From: Pseudomonas putida
Lineage (GTDB): Bacteria; Pseudomonadota; Gammaproteobacteria; Pseudomonadales; Pseudomonadaceae
DNA length: 64,000 nucleotides
Assembly: GCF_001976065.1 (NCBI RefSeq)
Contig: NZ_MNAH01000006.1
Coordinates: 1 to 64,000 of the forward strand
Direction: 5' to 3'
Shown: positions 19,064 to 27,395 of the stretch, piece by piece
Layout: each line of letters opens with the position of its first letter
Position numbering within the stretch: position 1 is the first letter of the stretch
Program-made: the position numbers and the translations under genes
Notes under the pieces: generated by a model
Seen by the model: only the letters and a program-made list of their open reading frames with translations
Told to the model about the DNA's origin: nothing
Databases searched by the model: none

Positions 19064-19993
19064 CTAATGATCGATGCCCGATACCCCTGGAAAATGACTG
19101 CTCAAACGGGTGCATCGGCTGGCAAGCATTTCCCGCAAAAGGTTCACCGGCTTACTCAATTGTGCGCGATGGGCGCACAGCAGATTCAGCGGAGCGCGCT
19201 CACAGAGCAGCTCCGGCATCAGCACTCTCAAGCGCCCGGCGAGCACATCGGCTGCCACATCGAGCCACGATTTGTACGCGATCCCTGCTCCGGCCACCGC
19301 CCACAGGCGAACGACATCGGCATCGTCAGTGAAGCGATCGCCACTGACGGTCAAGCCGACCTCGCGCTTGCCGTCATGAAAACGCCAGTGATCGTGGACC
19401 CGGCCGCCCAGCATGAACAGCAGGCAATTGTGCTGGGCCAGTTGTTCCAGTTGGCGCGGTTCGCCATGCCGGGCGAGGTATTCGGGCGCGGCACACAACA
19501 CACGACGATTGTGTGGAGCGATGGGCAGCGCCACCAGGCTGGAATCTTCGGGCTCGCCGTAGCGCAGGGCGATGTCCACCGGCTGGCGAAACAGATCGGC
19601 GATGCGATCGCCCAGTAGTAGTCGCACGGTCAGCTTCGGGTGTTCGCGCTGGAACTCGTCCAGCCAGGGCAGCAACAGGTTGCGACCGAAGTCCGACGGT
19701 GCCGACAGCTGCAAGACTCCGCTGACCTGATCCTGGCCGCTGGCCAACAACCGCCGGCCTTCGTCGAGATGGCTCAAGGCCGCCCGGGCGTACTCGAGAA
19801 AACCTTCGCCTTCGGCGGTCAGGCGCAGGCTGCGAGTCGAACGTGCGAGCAGTCGGGCGCCCAACTGCTGTTCGATGCGTTTCAACGCTGCGCTCGCCAC
19901 TGCCGGCGACATGTCCATGCCGCGTGCTGCCGCGGACAGGCTGCCCAGGTCCGCCGCCCGTACGAACAACTGCAAATCATCGAATCGCAGCAT
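19064..19993 (-). CDS. LysR-family transcriptional regulator
   Basis: A 309-residue LysR protein of the CrgA/DsdC-like group. The HTH is at about 3-62 (GSLSAAARGMDMSPAVASAALKRIE) and the effector domain at about 90-295. It is divergent from a quinone-reductase-like gene at 20121 with a 127-bp AT-rich gap, so that gene is the probable target. Regulators of this group often control neighbouring oxidoreductases; the inducer is not predictable. Confidence 0.85.
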   Translation of the reverse strand: MLRFDDLQLFVRAADLGSLSAAARGMDMSPAVASAALKRIEQQLGARLLARSTRSLRLTAEGEGFLEYARAALSHLDEGRRLLASGQDQVSGVLQLSAPSDFGRNLLLPWLDEFQREHPKLTVRLLLGDRIADLFRQPVDIALRYGEPEDSSLVALPIAPHNRRVLCAAPEYLARHGEPRQLEQLAQHNCLLFMLGGRVHDHWRFHDGKREVGLTVSGDRFTDDADVVRLWAVAGAGIAYKSWLDVAADVLAGRLRVLMPELLCERAPLNLLCAHRAQLSKPVNLLREMLASRCTRLSSHFPGVSGIDH

Positions 19994-20120
19994 ATGAAGC
20001 CTTTATTATCAAAAAAATATTGAAAGAGACTGCTGTTTTAGCGGGTTTTATCTTCCAGAGAAATAGCCAATCATCCGCCCCATCAACTCCATTTCTCATA
20101 TAGCTACCTGGGAGTCTTCC

Positions 20121-21134
20121 ATGAAAGCCGTTGCCTATTACGCCTCGTTGCCGATCAGCGATGAAAATGCCCTGCAAGACATCGAACTGCCGGAGCCGGT
20201 CGCTGGCCCCCGTGACTTGCTGGTGGAAGTCAAAGCCATCTCGGTCAATCCGGTCGATACCAAAGTCCGCCAAAACGTCCAGCCTGAAGCGGGCGCGGCC
20301 AAAGTGCTGGGCTGGGACGTGGCCGGCGTGGTCAAGTCGGTTGGCAATGAAGTGACCTTGTTCAAGGCGGGCGACAAGGTCTTCTATGCGGGCTCCATCG
20401 CCCGCGCCGGTGGGAATAGCGAGCTGCACGTGGTGGATGAGCGAATCGTCGGCCATATGCCGAAAACCCTCGGATTCGCCGAAGCCGCTGCCCTGCCGTT
20501 GACGGCCATTACCGCGTGGGAGTTGCTCTTCGAGCGCTTGCAAGTGCGCGAAGGCAAGACCGATGAAGGACAGAGCCTGCTGATCGTCGGTGCGGCCGGT
20601 GGCGTCGGCTCGATCCTTACGCAACTGGCCAAACAGCTTACGGGGTTGAACGTGATCGGTACCGCTTCGCGCCCGCAAACCCAAAGCTGGGTGACTGCAC
20701 TGGGCGCCGACCAGGTGATCGACCACAGCCAGCCGTTGAGCGAAGCACTCAAGCGAGCCGGCATCGATCAGGTGACCCATGTCGCCAGCCTGACCCAGAC
20801 CGACCATCACCTCGATCAACTGGTCGAGGCGTTGGCACCGCAAGGCAAACTGGCGCTGATCGACGACCCGAAAAGCCTCGACGTGACCAAGCTCAAGCGC
20901 AAGAGCCTGTCGCTGCACTGGGAGTTCATGTACACCCGCTCACTGTTCGAGACCGCGGACATGATCGAACAGCACAAACTGCTCAACCGGGTCGCCCAAC
21001 TGATCGATGCCGGGACCCTGAAAACCACGGTGGGCGAGCACTTCGGCAGCATCAATGCAACCAACCTGCGGCGTGCCCATGCACTGCTGGAGAGCGGCAA
21101 GTCCAAGGGCAAGATCGTGCTGGAAGGGTTCTAA
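20121..21134 (+). CDS. Zinc-type alcohol dehydrogenase-like / quinone oxidoreductase family
   Basis: A 337-residue medium-chain dehydrogenase/reductase. The GroES-like N-terminus has GWDVAGVVKSVGNEV (about 72-86), and the Rossmann fold has IVGAAGGVGSILTQLAKQ (about 155-172). The zinc ligands of true alcohol dehydrogenases are absent, so it is probably an NADPH-dependent quinone or enone reductase of the ZADH/QOR type. The upstream divergent LysR gene is its likely regulator. A perfect 14-bp hairpin follows its stop. Confidence 0.87.
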   Translation: MKAVAYYASLPISDENALQDIELPEPVAGPRDLLVEVKAISVNPVDTKVRQNVQPEAGAAKVLGWDVAGVVKSVGNEVTLFKAGDKVFYAGSIARAGGNSELHVVDERIVGHMPKTLGFAEAAALPLTAITAWELLFERLQVREGKTDEGQSLLIVGAAGGVGSILTQLAKQLTGLNVIGTASRPQTQSWVTALGADQVIDHSQPLSEALKRAGIDQVTHVASLTQTDHHLDQLVEALAPQGKLALIDDPKSLDVTKLKRKSLSLHWEFMYTRSLFETADMIEQHKLLNRVAQLIDAGTLKTTVGEHFGSINATNLRRAHALLESGKSKGKIVLEGF

Positions 21135-21143
21135 GGGAGCGAA

Positions 21144-21174
21144 ATCGAAAGATCGCAATCTGCGATCTTTCGAT
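21144..21174 (+). terminator. Perfect 14-bp hairpin after the oxidoreductase gene
   Basis: Arms 21144-21157 and 21161-21174 (ATCGAAAGATCGCA and its complement, loop ATC). This GATCGCA/TGCGATC palindrome is a recurring intergenic hairpin in P. fluorescens relatives. It lies 9 bp after the stop. The T-tract is poor (CTTC), so it may act as a terminator, an mRNA stabiliser or simply a repeat. Confidence 0.65.
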
Positions 21175-21279
21175 CTTCAAACCGTCAGTCTGAAGGTTGG
21201 CGGTTGTCACAATTGCGATGCTATTCAGGACTACAATCGAAGCCTCTGCGAGACAATCTTTTACTTGAGGAGGTCAGTA

Positions 21280-21450
21280 ATGAAGATCCTGATAAAAGAA
21301 TTGGCAAAGTCCCAGTGGCAGGTCCGCCTGGATCAACACGCCGTTACCTTCCGCAGCGAAGCCGAAGCGCGCGCCTTCACCAACACCCTTGAAGCGCGAT
21401 TGCACGCCCCTCACCAGATACCCGACCGCCAACAGCGCACTGCTGGCTGA
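21280..21450 (+). CDS. Small conserved-looking protein, 56 aa, unknown function
   Basis: A short gene hidden inside a longer open frame. ATG 21280 has a strong GAGGAGG 7 nt upstream and encodes MKILIKELAKSQWQVRLDQH followed by a basic and acidic stretch with AEARAFTNTLEARL. It has no signal peptide or membrane segment, and the first 40 residues look like a compact beta-beta-alpha unit. I recall similar short proteins annotated in other Pseudomonas but no function. It ends one base before the convergent transporter stop. Confidence 0.7.
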   Translation: MKILIKELAKSQWQVRLDQHAVTFRSEAEARAFTNTLEARLHAPHQIPDRQQRTAG

Positions 21451-21451
21451 G

Positions 21452-22654
21452 TCAGCCCTCGACCTGGGCCTGCACCAGTGCCCGGGCATTTTGCAGACGC
21501 CGGGTGAGCATCGCCGCGCTCACCACCAGAATCCCGCACAGGCTGATGACCATGGCCATCGGCATGGCGCTGCCGTCGTGCAAAACACCCACCAGCGCCG
21601 CGGCGCCTGCCGCGACACTGAATTGCAGGCATCCGAGCATTGCCGAAGCGCTGCCGGCGCGGGCGCCCTGGCCGTTCATCGCGCAGGCCGAGGCATTGGG
21701 CAGGATGCAGCCCAGGCTGGCGATGCAGAAAAACAACGGAATCAGCAACGGCCAGAGCTGTGCGGTGTGCAGTGCACTGACGGCGAGCAACGCCAGGCCG
21801 GCACCGAGGTAAATCCACACTGTGCGTGTCAGCAGGAATGCCGGGCCACGCTTGGCCAACAGCCGCGCGTTGACCTGGGCCACCAGAATGAACCCCGCCG
21901 CGTTGGCACCGAAGAACCAGCCAAAGTGTTCGGCCGGGACGCCATAGAGTTTGATGAAGATGAATGGCGACCCGGCGATGTAGGAGAACATGCCGGCGAT
22001 GGCGATACCGCCGGTCATGGCATGGCCGAGGTACACCGGATCCTTCAGCAGGCGTGTGTACTGACGCAACGCTCCAGCCAGGGGCTGGCGTGGCAAATGG
22101 GCGGGCATGCTTTCCGGCAAACCCAGGGCCACAGCCAAGCCTGCCATCGCGCTGAAACCGGTCAGCGCCAGGAAGATCGACTGCCAGCCCGTCGTGTTGA
22201 CCAGCAATCCGCCAAGCATCGGCGCAAGGATCGGCGCCAGGCCCATCACCAGCATCAGCTGCGAAAAGACTTTCGCCGAACCCACCGCATCGCATTTATC
22301 GCTGACCACCGCCCGCGAGATCACCATTCCCGCGCAACCGCCCAGTGCCTGGACGAACCGTGCGCCGATCAGCCACTCCAGGTTCGGCGCATAGGCGCAC
22401 GCCAATGAAGCGGCGGTAAACAGCCCGACGCCGATCAACAGGGGAATGCGTCGACCGAAACGATCCGCCACCGGGCCGTAGGCCAGCTGGCCGATGGACA
22501 GGCCAAGGAAATAAGCGGCCAACGTCAGCTGGACGTGTTTTTCGTCCGTGCCGAAGGCGAGCGCCATCGCCGGGAACGCCGGCAGGTAGAAATCGATCGC
22601 CAGCGGACCAAAAGCGCTCAAGGCGCCAAGAATCAGGATTGTGCGAAAATTCAT
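21452..22654 (-). CDS. Bcr/CflA-family drug-resistance MFS exporter
   Basis: A 400-residue twelve-segment MFS protein. The DHA1 signatures are present: FGPLAIDFYLPAFPAM at about 15-30 (motif of Bcr/CflA), GPVADRFGRRIPLL near 60-73 (motif A) and LGGCAGMVISRAVV (motif C region). It would export drugs or metabolites with proton influx. It lies 91 bp downstream of copZ on the same strand with no clear terminator between, and the gap has a good palindromic operator, so it can have its own regulated promoter or read-through from copZ. Confidence 0.88.
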   Translation of the reverse strand: MNFRTILILGALSAFGPLAIDFYLPAFPAMALAFGTDEKHVQLTLAAYFLGLSIGQLAYGPVADRFGRRIPLLIGVGLFTAASLACAYAPNLEWLIGARFVQALGGCAGMVISRAVVSDKCDAVGSAKVFSQLMLVMGLAPILAPMLGGLLVNTTGWQSIFLALTGFSAMAGLAVALGLPESMPAHLPRQPLAGALRQYTRLLKDPVYLGHAMTGGIAIAGMFSYIAGSPFIFIKLYGVPAEHFGWFFGANAAGFILVAQVNARLLAKRGPAFLLTRTVWIYLGAGLALLAVSALHTAQLWPLLIPLFFCIASLGCILPNASACAMNGQGARAGSASAMLGCLQFSVAAGAAALVGVLHDGSAMPMAMVISLCGILVVSAAMLTRRLQNARALVQAQVEG

Positions 22655-22720
22655 CAGGCATCCATGGGGCAGAAGTCGGCAGCCCGACAGTCTAGCCGGG
22701 CATGGACGCCTTGAACATTA

Positions 22721-22736
22721 AGTTAGCTCGCTAACT
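22721..22736. promoter_or_regulatory. Palindromic operator upstream of the MFS exporter
   Basis: AGTTAGC-TC-GCTAACT, two perfect 7-bp arms, 67 bp before the exporter start and 10 bp after copZ. The GTTAGCNNGCTAAC form is the kind of site bound by MarR- or TetR-type repressors of efflux genes. No such repressor gene is adjacent. Confidence 0.5.
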
Positions 22737-22745
22737 ATTAAAAAT

Positions 22746-22943
22746 TCAGGCCAGCTTGACGCTGTAGCCTTCTTCACTGATGAGCTCGATCACTTGATCG
22801 GTGGTCAATGTGCTCTCGACCCCGACCTCCCGGGCTGCCAGATCGACGCGCACACTCGCCGCCGGATCCCTGGCCTGTACCGCCTGGGTGATCGCCTTGA
22901 CGCAGTGACCGCAGGACATGCCTTCAACGTTGAACACTTGCAT
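22746..22943 (-). CDS. copZ: Copper chaperone CopZ (HMA-domain protein)
   Basis: A 65-residue heavy-metal-associated domain with Cys11 and Cys14 in GMSCGHC, the Cu(I)-binding loop, and a typical ISEEGY near the C-terminus. It carries Cu(I) in the cytoplasm and passes it to CopA. ATG 22943 has AAAGGAG upstream; the longer in-frame extension to 23063 crosses the promoter and is rejected. The promoter at 22985-23015 is a CueR-type site, so the gene should be induced by copper. Confidence 0.93.
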   Translation of the reverse strand: MQVFNVEGMSCGHCVKAITQAVQARDPAASVRVDLAAREVGVESTLTTDQVIELISEEGYSVKLA

Positions 22944-22984
22944 GGATGACTCCTTTAATGTGGCGTTTGAATGGGCTGACCTGC

Positions 22985-23015
22985 AGTCTCGAGCTTGCCA
23001 CCATGGCAAGGTCAA
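22985..23015 (-). promoter_or_regulatory. CueR-controlled promoter of copZ
   Basis: On the minus strand: TTGACC -35 (23010-23015), a 19-bp spacer holding the dyad TTGCCATGGTGGCAA, and -10 GAGACT (22985-22990). The over-long spacer with a central dyad is diagnostic of MerR-family promoters, and the sequence matches the copA operator in this window. Confidence 0.85.
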
Positions 23016-23102
23016 GTTCTGCCGTGAACGGCCGGGCTGGCAATCGGCTGCGCGCTCGGCCAAGCTGCGTTCATCTACGATTTGACTTCAGGAGATTCAG
23101 CC

Positions 23103-23486
23103 ATGCGCTGGTCAGCTTTCAGCCTGTTTGGCCTGCTTGGCCTTTTCGCCGCCACCTCCTCGGTCAATGCCGCGGGGGAGGATTATGGCGTGCTGATCAT
23201 TTCCCGTGAGCGCCTGGAAGTCGCGACCAGCTGCGAGATTGGCGTGTACATCCAGGACCAGTTGGCGGCACGGCTGTTCCAGGAGCAAAGCACCTCGTTC
23301 AACCTGCCGCCGGGCAATGTCTCCCTGCGCCTCAAGCTGCTGCCGGGCCAGGCGCCTGGGTGTAACCCGGGGATGCTGGCGCCGGGTTCGCAAGACATTC
23401 AGTTGAGGGCCGGGGACGTCGTGAAGTACCGGATTGCGATGACGCAGGATGGGATGTATCTCAAGCGTGCGGGGCTTGGCTACTGA
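23103..23486 (+). CDS. Exported protein of unknown function, 127 aa
   Basis: ATG 23103, with AGGAG about 9 nt upstream, starts a signal peptide (MRWSAFSLFGLLGLF, ending SVNA before AGEDYG). The mature part of about 105 residues has two Cys (TSCEIGVYIQDQ and APGCNPGM), which could form a disulphide, and a beta-rich LPPGNVSLRLKLLPG segment that resembles a small PEGA- or DUF-like fold. I do not recognise the family. It lies divergent from copZ with the CueR site between them and ahead of copA, but no copper motif is visible, so a copper role is only contextual. Confidence 0.75.
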   Translation: MRWSAFSLFGLLGLFAATSSVNAAGEDYGVLIISRERLEVATSCEIGVYIQDQLAARLFQEQSTSFNLPPGNVSLRLKLLPGQAPGCNPGMLAPGSQDIQLRAGDVVKYRIAMTQDGMYLKRAGLGY

Positions 23487-23498
23487 TTACCACCGATC

Positions 23499-23558
23499 CT
23501 GTAGGAGCCGGCTTGCCGGCGAAGGCGTACTCAAGATCGCCTTCTGTAGGAGCCGGGT
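23499..23558. repeat. REP plus truncated direct copy (GCCGGCTTGCCGGC class)
   Basis: A complete REP (23499-23527) is followed after about 18 bp by a truncated copy in the same orientation (CTGTAGGAGCCGG, 23544-23556). The arrangement differs from the usual inverted pair. It ends 20 bp before the copA promoter. Confidence 0.8.
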
Positions 23559-23577
23559 CACCCATCGATCTTTGCGC

Positions 23578-23608
23578 TTGACCTTGCCAGCATGGCAAGG
23601 TTGATCCT
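23578..23608 (+). promoter_or_regulatory. CueR-controlled promoter of copA
   Basis: TTGACC -35 (23578-23583), 19-bp spacer TTGCCAGCATGGCAAGGTT, -10 GATCCT (23603-23608). The layout is the same as the E. coli copA promoter (TTGACC, 19 bp, TAACCT). The start codon of copA follows 29 bp after the -10. Confidence 0.88.
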
Positions 23609-23637
23609 GTAGGTATCTTCTACAGGGAGCGTGACCG

Positions 23638-26031
23638 ATGTCCGAATCCACTACTTTCGATCTGCCGATTACCGGCATGACCTGCGCCAGCTGCGCCGGG
23701 CGTGTCGAGCGCGCCTTGAGCAAAGTCATCGGCGCCAGTGCCGTCAGCGTCAACCTGGCCACCGAGCAGGCACGGGTCCAGGCACCGGTCGACAGCCTGC
23801 CGGCCTTGATGGATGCGGTGGAAAAGGCTGGCTACAGCGTGCCGCAGCAGCGCCTGGAATTGAGCATCGACGGCATGACCTGCGCCTCCTGCGTGGGCCG
23901 GGTCGAACGGGCGCTGAGCAAAGTGCCGGGGGTCAAGAGCGTCAGCGTCAACCTGGCCAACGAACGCGCTCATCTGGAGCTGCTCGGGCAGGTCGACCCA
24001 CAAACATTGATCGCGGCCGTGAGCAAAGCCGGTTACGCCGCCAGCGTCTGGCAAGACGATCAGCCGCATATCGACACTCAACAAAGCCGATTGCAACGCG
24101 AGCGCTGGGCCTTGATCGCCGCCATTGCCCTCGCCTTGCCGCTGGTCTTGCCGATGTTGCTGCAACCGTTCGGGGTGCACTGGATGCTCCCGGCCTGGGT
24201 GCAGTTCGCCCTGGCCACACCGGTGCAGTTCATCTTCGGCGCGCGCTTTTATGTGGCCGCCTGGAAAGCCGTGCGTGCCGGCGCCGGCAATATGGACTTG
24301 CTGGTCGCGCTGGGCACCAGCGCCGGTTATGGCTTGAGCCTCTACGAATGGGCGACCGCCGCCGGGGGCATGCCGCATCTGTACTTCGAAGCCTCGGCCG
24401 TGGTGATTGCTTTGGTGCTGTTGGGCAAATACCTGGAAAGCCGCGCCAAACGCCAGACCGCCAGCGCCATTCGCGCCCTGGAAGCGCTACGCCCGGAGCG
24501 GGCGATCCAGGTGATCGATGGTCGCGAGCAGGAAGTGGCGATCAGCGCTCTGCGTCTCGATGACCTGGTCATGATCAAGCCCGGCGAACGCTTTCCGGTG
24601 GACGGTGAAGTGGTTGAGGGCCAGAGCCATGCCGACGAAGCCCTGATCAGCGGTGAAAGCCTGCCGGTGCCCAAGCAGCCCGGGGACAAGGTCACGGGCG
24701 GCGCGATCAATGGCGAAGGCCGGTTGCTGGTGCGCACCCAGGCCCTTGGCGCGGAAACCGTGCTGGCGCGGATCATTCGCCTGGTGGAGGACGCCCAGGC
24801 GGCGAAAGCGCCGATCCAGAAACTGGTGGACAGGGTCAGTCAGGTGTTCGTCCCGGTGGTCTTGCTGCTGGCGTTGGCGACCTTGATCGGCTGGTGGCTG
24901 TATGGCGCTCCACTGGAGACCGCATTGATCAACGCCGTGGCGGTGCTGGTGATCGCCTGCCCTTGCGCCCTGGGCCTGGCCACGCCAACGGCGATCATGG
25001 CTGGCACCGGGGTCGCAGCGCGCTACGGCATTCTGATCAAGGATGCCCAGGTGCTGGAGCGAGCCCATGACGTCAACGCCGTGGTGTTCGACAAGACCGG
25101 CACGCTGACCTCTGGCACGCCACGTATAGCCCACCTGAGCGCCCTCGATGGCGACGAAGCCAGCCTGCTGCAATGGGCCGGCGCCCTGCAACGGGGCAGC
25201 GAGCATCCACTGGCCAAGGCCGTGCTGGATGCCTGCGCCGAGCGCGGCCTAACCGTGGCCGACGTCACCGACAGTCAATCCCTGACCGGTCGAGGCATTG
25301 CCGGAACTCTTGAGGGGCGGCGCCTGGCGCTGGGCAATCGGCGCCTGCTGGAAGAAAGCGGCCTGGCCGCTGGCGACCTGGCGAGTTCGGCAAGCGCGTG
25401 GGAAACCGAAGGCCGGACCTTGTCCTGGTTGATCGAGCAAAGCCCCGAGCCGAAGGTGCTGGGCCTGTTCGCCTTCGGTGACACGCTCAAGCCTGGAGCG
25501 CTGCAAGCGGTGCAGCAACTGAGCGCGCGCAACATCAGCAGTCACCTGCTGACCGGTGACAACCAAGGCAGCGCCAACGTGGTCGCCAAGGCGCTGGGTA
25601 TCCAGGATGTGCACGCCGAAGTCCTGCCGGCGGACAAGGCCGCCACTGTCGCCGCGCTGAAGCAAAACGGCGTGGTGGCGATGGTCGGCGACGGCATCAA
25701 CGATGCGCCTGCACTGGCCGCGGCCGACATCGGCATCGCCATGGGTGGCGGCACCGATGTGGCCATGCATGCGGCCGGCATCACGTTGATGCAGGGCGAC
25801 CCACGGCGGGTGCCGGCGGCGCTGGAGATTTGCCGCAAAACCTACGCGAAGATCCGGCAGAACCTGTTCTGGGCCTTTGTCTATAACCTGATCGGCATTC
25901 CATTGGCCGCCTTCGGCTTCCTCAATCCGGTACTGGCCGGCGCGGCCATGGCGTTGTCGAGCGTCAGCGTGGTGAGCAATGCGCTACTGTTGAAAACCTG
26001 GAAACCCGAGGATCTGGAGGACAAGCGATGA
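23638..26031 (+). CDS. copA: Cu(I)-exporting P1B-type ATPase CopA (CueA)
   Basis: A 797-residue P-type ATPase that pumps Cu(I) out of the cytoplasm. Two N-terminal HMA domains carry Cys16/Cys19 and Cys82/Cys85 (both GMTCASC). Membrane helices follow from about 155. The actuator SGES is at 338-341, the transmembrane Cu site CPC at 441-443, the phosphorylated Asp485 in DKTGT, and then SEHP and GDGINDAPAL of the nucleotide domain. ATG 23638 follows AGGGAG. It is controlled by the CueR site at 23578 and overlaps cueR by 4 bp (ATGA). Confidence 0.96.
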   Translation: MSESTTFDLPITGMTCASCAGRVERALSKVIGASAVSVNLATEQARVQAPVDSLPALMDAVEKAGYSVPQQRLELSIDGMTCASCVGRVERALSKVPGVKSVSVNLANERAHLELLGQVDPQTLIAAVSKAGYAASVWQDDQPHIDTQQSRLQRERWALIAAIALALPLVLPMLLQPFGVHWMLPAWVQFALATPVQFIFGARFYVAAWKAVRAGAGNMDLLVALGTSAGYGLSLYEWATAAGGMPHLYFEASAVVIALVLLGKYLESRAKRQTASAIRALEALRPERAIQVIDGREQEVAISALRLDDLVMIKPGERFPVDGEVVEGQSHADEALISGESLPVPKQPGDKVTGGAINGEGRLLVRTQALGAETVLARIIRLVEDAQAAKAPIQKLVDRVSQVFVPVVLLLALATLIGWWLYGAPLETALINAVAVLVIACPCALGLATPTAIMAGTGVAARYGILIKDAQVLERAHDVNAVVFDKTGTLTSGTPRIAHLSALDGDEASLLQWAGALQRGSEHPLAKAVLDACAERGLTVADVTDSQSLTGRGIAGTLEGRRLALGNRRLLEESGLAAGDLASSASAWETEGRTLSWLIEQSPEPKVLGLFAFGDTLKPGALQAVQQLSARNISSHLLTGDNQGSANVVAKALGIQDVHAEVLPADKAATVAALKQNGVVAMVGDGINDAPALAAADIGIAMGGGTDVAMHAAGITLMQGDPRRVPAALEICRKTYAKIRQNLFWAFVYNLIGIPLAAFGFLNPVLAGAAMALSSVSVVSNALLLKTWKPEDLEDKR

Positions 26032-26441
26032 ACATCGGCCAAGCGGCCCGCCACAGCGGCCTGAGCGCAAAGATGATCCGTTACTATGAGTCCATCGGCT
26101 TGCTCAAGGCGGCTCATCGCACCGACAGCGGCTATCGGGTGTACGGCGATGACGACCTGCACACGCTGGCGTTCATCAAACGCTCACGGGACCTGGGGTT
26201 TTCCCTGGAGGAAGTCGGCAAGCTGTTGACCCTCTGGCAGGATCGCCAGCGCGCCAGTGCCGATGTGAAAGCGTTGGCCCGCCAGCATATCGATGAGTTG
26301 AACCAGAAGATCCGTGAGCTGGGGCAGTTGCGCGATACCTTGCAGGATCTGGTCGAGCACTGTCAGGGGGATGATCGGCCGGATTGTCCGATTCTGAAAA
26401 ATCTTGAATCGGGGTGCTGCGCCAAACCCGTTTCTGCCTGA
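26028..26441 (+). CDS. cueR: MerR-family copper-responsive regulator CueR
   Basis: A 137-residue MerR protein. The HTH (MNIGQAARHSGLSAKMIRYY) is followed by the wing and a dimerisation helix; the Cu(I) ligands Cys112 and Cys120 lie in HCQGDDRPDC, the spacing of CueR. A CC pair at 130-131 is also typical. It would bind the two 19-bp-spacer promoters at 22985-23015 and 23578-23608 and switch them on with Cu(I). Start overlaps the copA stop (ATGA), so activator and pump are co-expressed. Confidence 0.95.
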   Translation: MNIGQAARHSGLSAKMIRYYESIGLLKAAHRTDSGYRVYGDDDLHTLAFIKRSRDLGFSLEEVGKLLTLWQDRQRASADVKALARQHIDELNQKIRELGQLRDTLQDLVEHCQGDDRPDCPILKNLESGCCAKPVSA

Positions 26442-26463
26442 AGCATTTGATGGCGGCACCCAC

Positions 26464-26491
26464 AAAAAACCCGGCCGAAGCCGGGTTTTTT
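26464..26491. terminator. Bidirectional intrinsic terminator
   Basis: Perfect 12-bp stem (AAAAAACCCGGC / GCCGGGTTTTTT, loop CGAA). Poly-A on one side and poly-T on the other serve both cueR (+) and the convergent RIO kinase gene (-). Confidence 0.95.
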
Positions 26492-26501
26492 CTTTAGCCG
26501 A

Positions 26502-27395
26502 TCACTGCATCCACGGTGGAGGCGGCTCTTCGGCTGGCTTGGCCGGCGCATCGTCAGCCGCACGCGCGGCTTGCTTGCGCTCTTCATCCAGGCGCGCGGC
26601 CTCGATCTCGCGCATGATGCCGCCGACATCGGCCAGCTCTTCCGGCTCGTCGAATTCGCCGGTCAGGACGCTGGCCGGGTGCAAAGTGCCGGCCTCGTAC
26701 AAGGCCCACATTTCCTTGGCGTACCGGGTCTTTTTCAACTCTGGGGCAAAGCGTCCGAAATAGGACGCCATGTTGCCCACGTCCCGCTCCAGCATGCTGA
26801 ACGCGTGATTGTTGCCCGCCGCGTCAACCGCTTGCGGCAAGTCGATGATCACCGGACCGGTCGGGGTCAACAGCACGTTGAACTCGGACAGGTCACCGTG
26901 CACCAGGCCGGTACACAACATCAGCACGATCTGCGAAATCAGGAACGCGTGATATTCGCGCGCCTGGTCCGGTTCCAGTACCACATCGTTCAGACGCGGT
27001 GCTGCATCACCGTACTCGTCGGCCACCAGCTCCATGAGCAGTACGCCTTCGAGGAAGTCGAACGGCTTGGGCACCCGTACACCGGCATTGGCCAGGCGGA
27101 ACAGTGCCGCTACCTCGGCGTTCTGCCAAGCGTCTTCGGTTTCCTTGCGGCCAAACTTGGAGCCCTTGGCCATGGCCCGGGCCTGTCGGCTGTTGCGCAC
27201 CTTACGGCCTTCCTGATACTCGGCCGCCTGCCGAAAACTGCGTTTATTCGCCTCCTTGTAGACTTTCGCGCAACGTAGCTGGTTGCCGCAGCGCACCACA
27301 TAAACAGCTGCTTCTTTACCACTCATGAGTGGGCGCAGCACTTCGTCGACCAGACCGTCCTCGATCAGGGGTTCAATGCGTTTTGGAGTCTTCAT
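26502..27395 (-). CDS. RIO1-type serine protein kinase
   Basis: A 297-residue RIO-family kinase. Seen: the nucleotide loop MSGKEAAVYVV (about 24-34), the catalytic loop GLVHGDLSEFNVLL (about 163-176) and the metal-binding IIDLPQAV (about 182-189, where an Asp follows as in RIO1). A variable tail rich in Ala and Pro (about 270-297) follows. Bacterial RIO kinases have no well-defined target, and their role is not known. Strand opposite to cueR. Start ATG 27395 is used. Confidence 0.87.
   Translation of the reverse strand: MKTPKRIEPLIEDGLVDEVLRPLMSGKEAAVYVVRCGNQLRCAKVYKEANKRSFRQAAEYQEGRKVRNSRQARAMAKGSKFGRKETEDAWQNAEVAALFRLANAGVRVPKPFDFLEGVLLMELVADEYGDAAPRLNDVVLEPDQAREYHAFLISQIVLMLCTGLVHGDLSEFNVLLTPTGPVIIDLPQAVDAAGNNHAFSMLERDVGNMASYFGRFAPELKKTRYAKEMWALYEAGTLHPASVLTGEFDEPEELADVGGIMREIEAARLDEERKQAARAADDAPAKPAEEPPPPWMQ

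Noticed and set aside
22944..23063. Extended copZ start
   Set aside because: The extension runs through the CueR promoter; AAAGGAG before ATG 22943 gives the normal HMA length.
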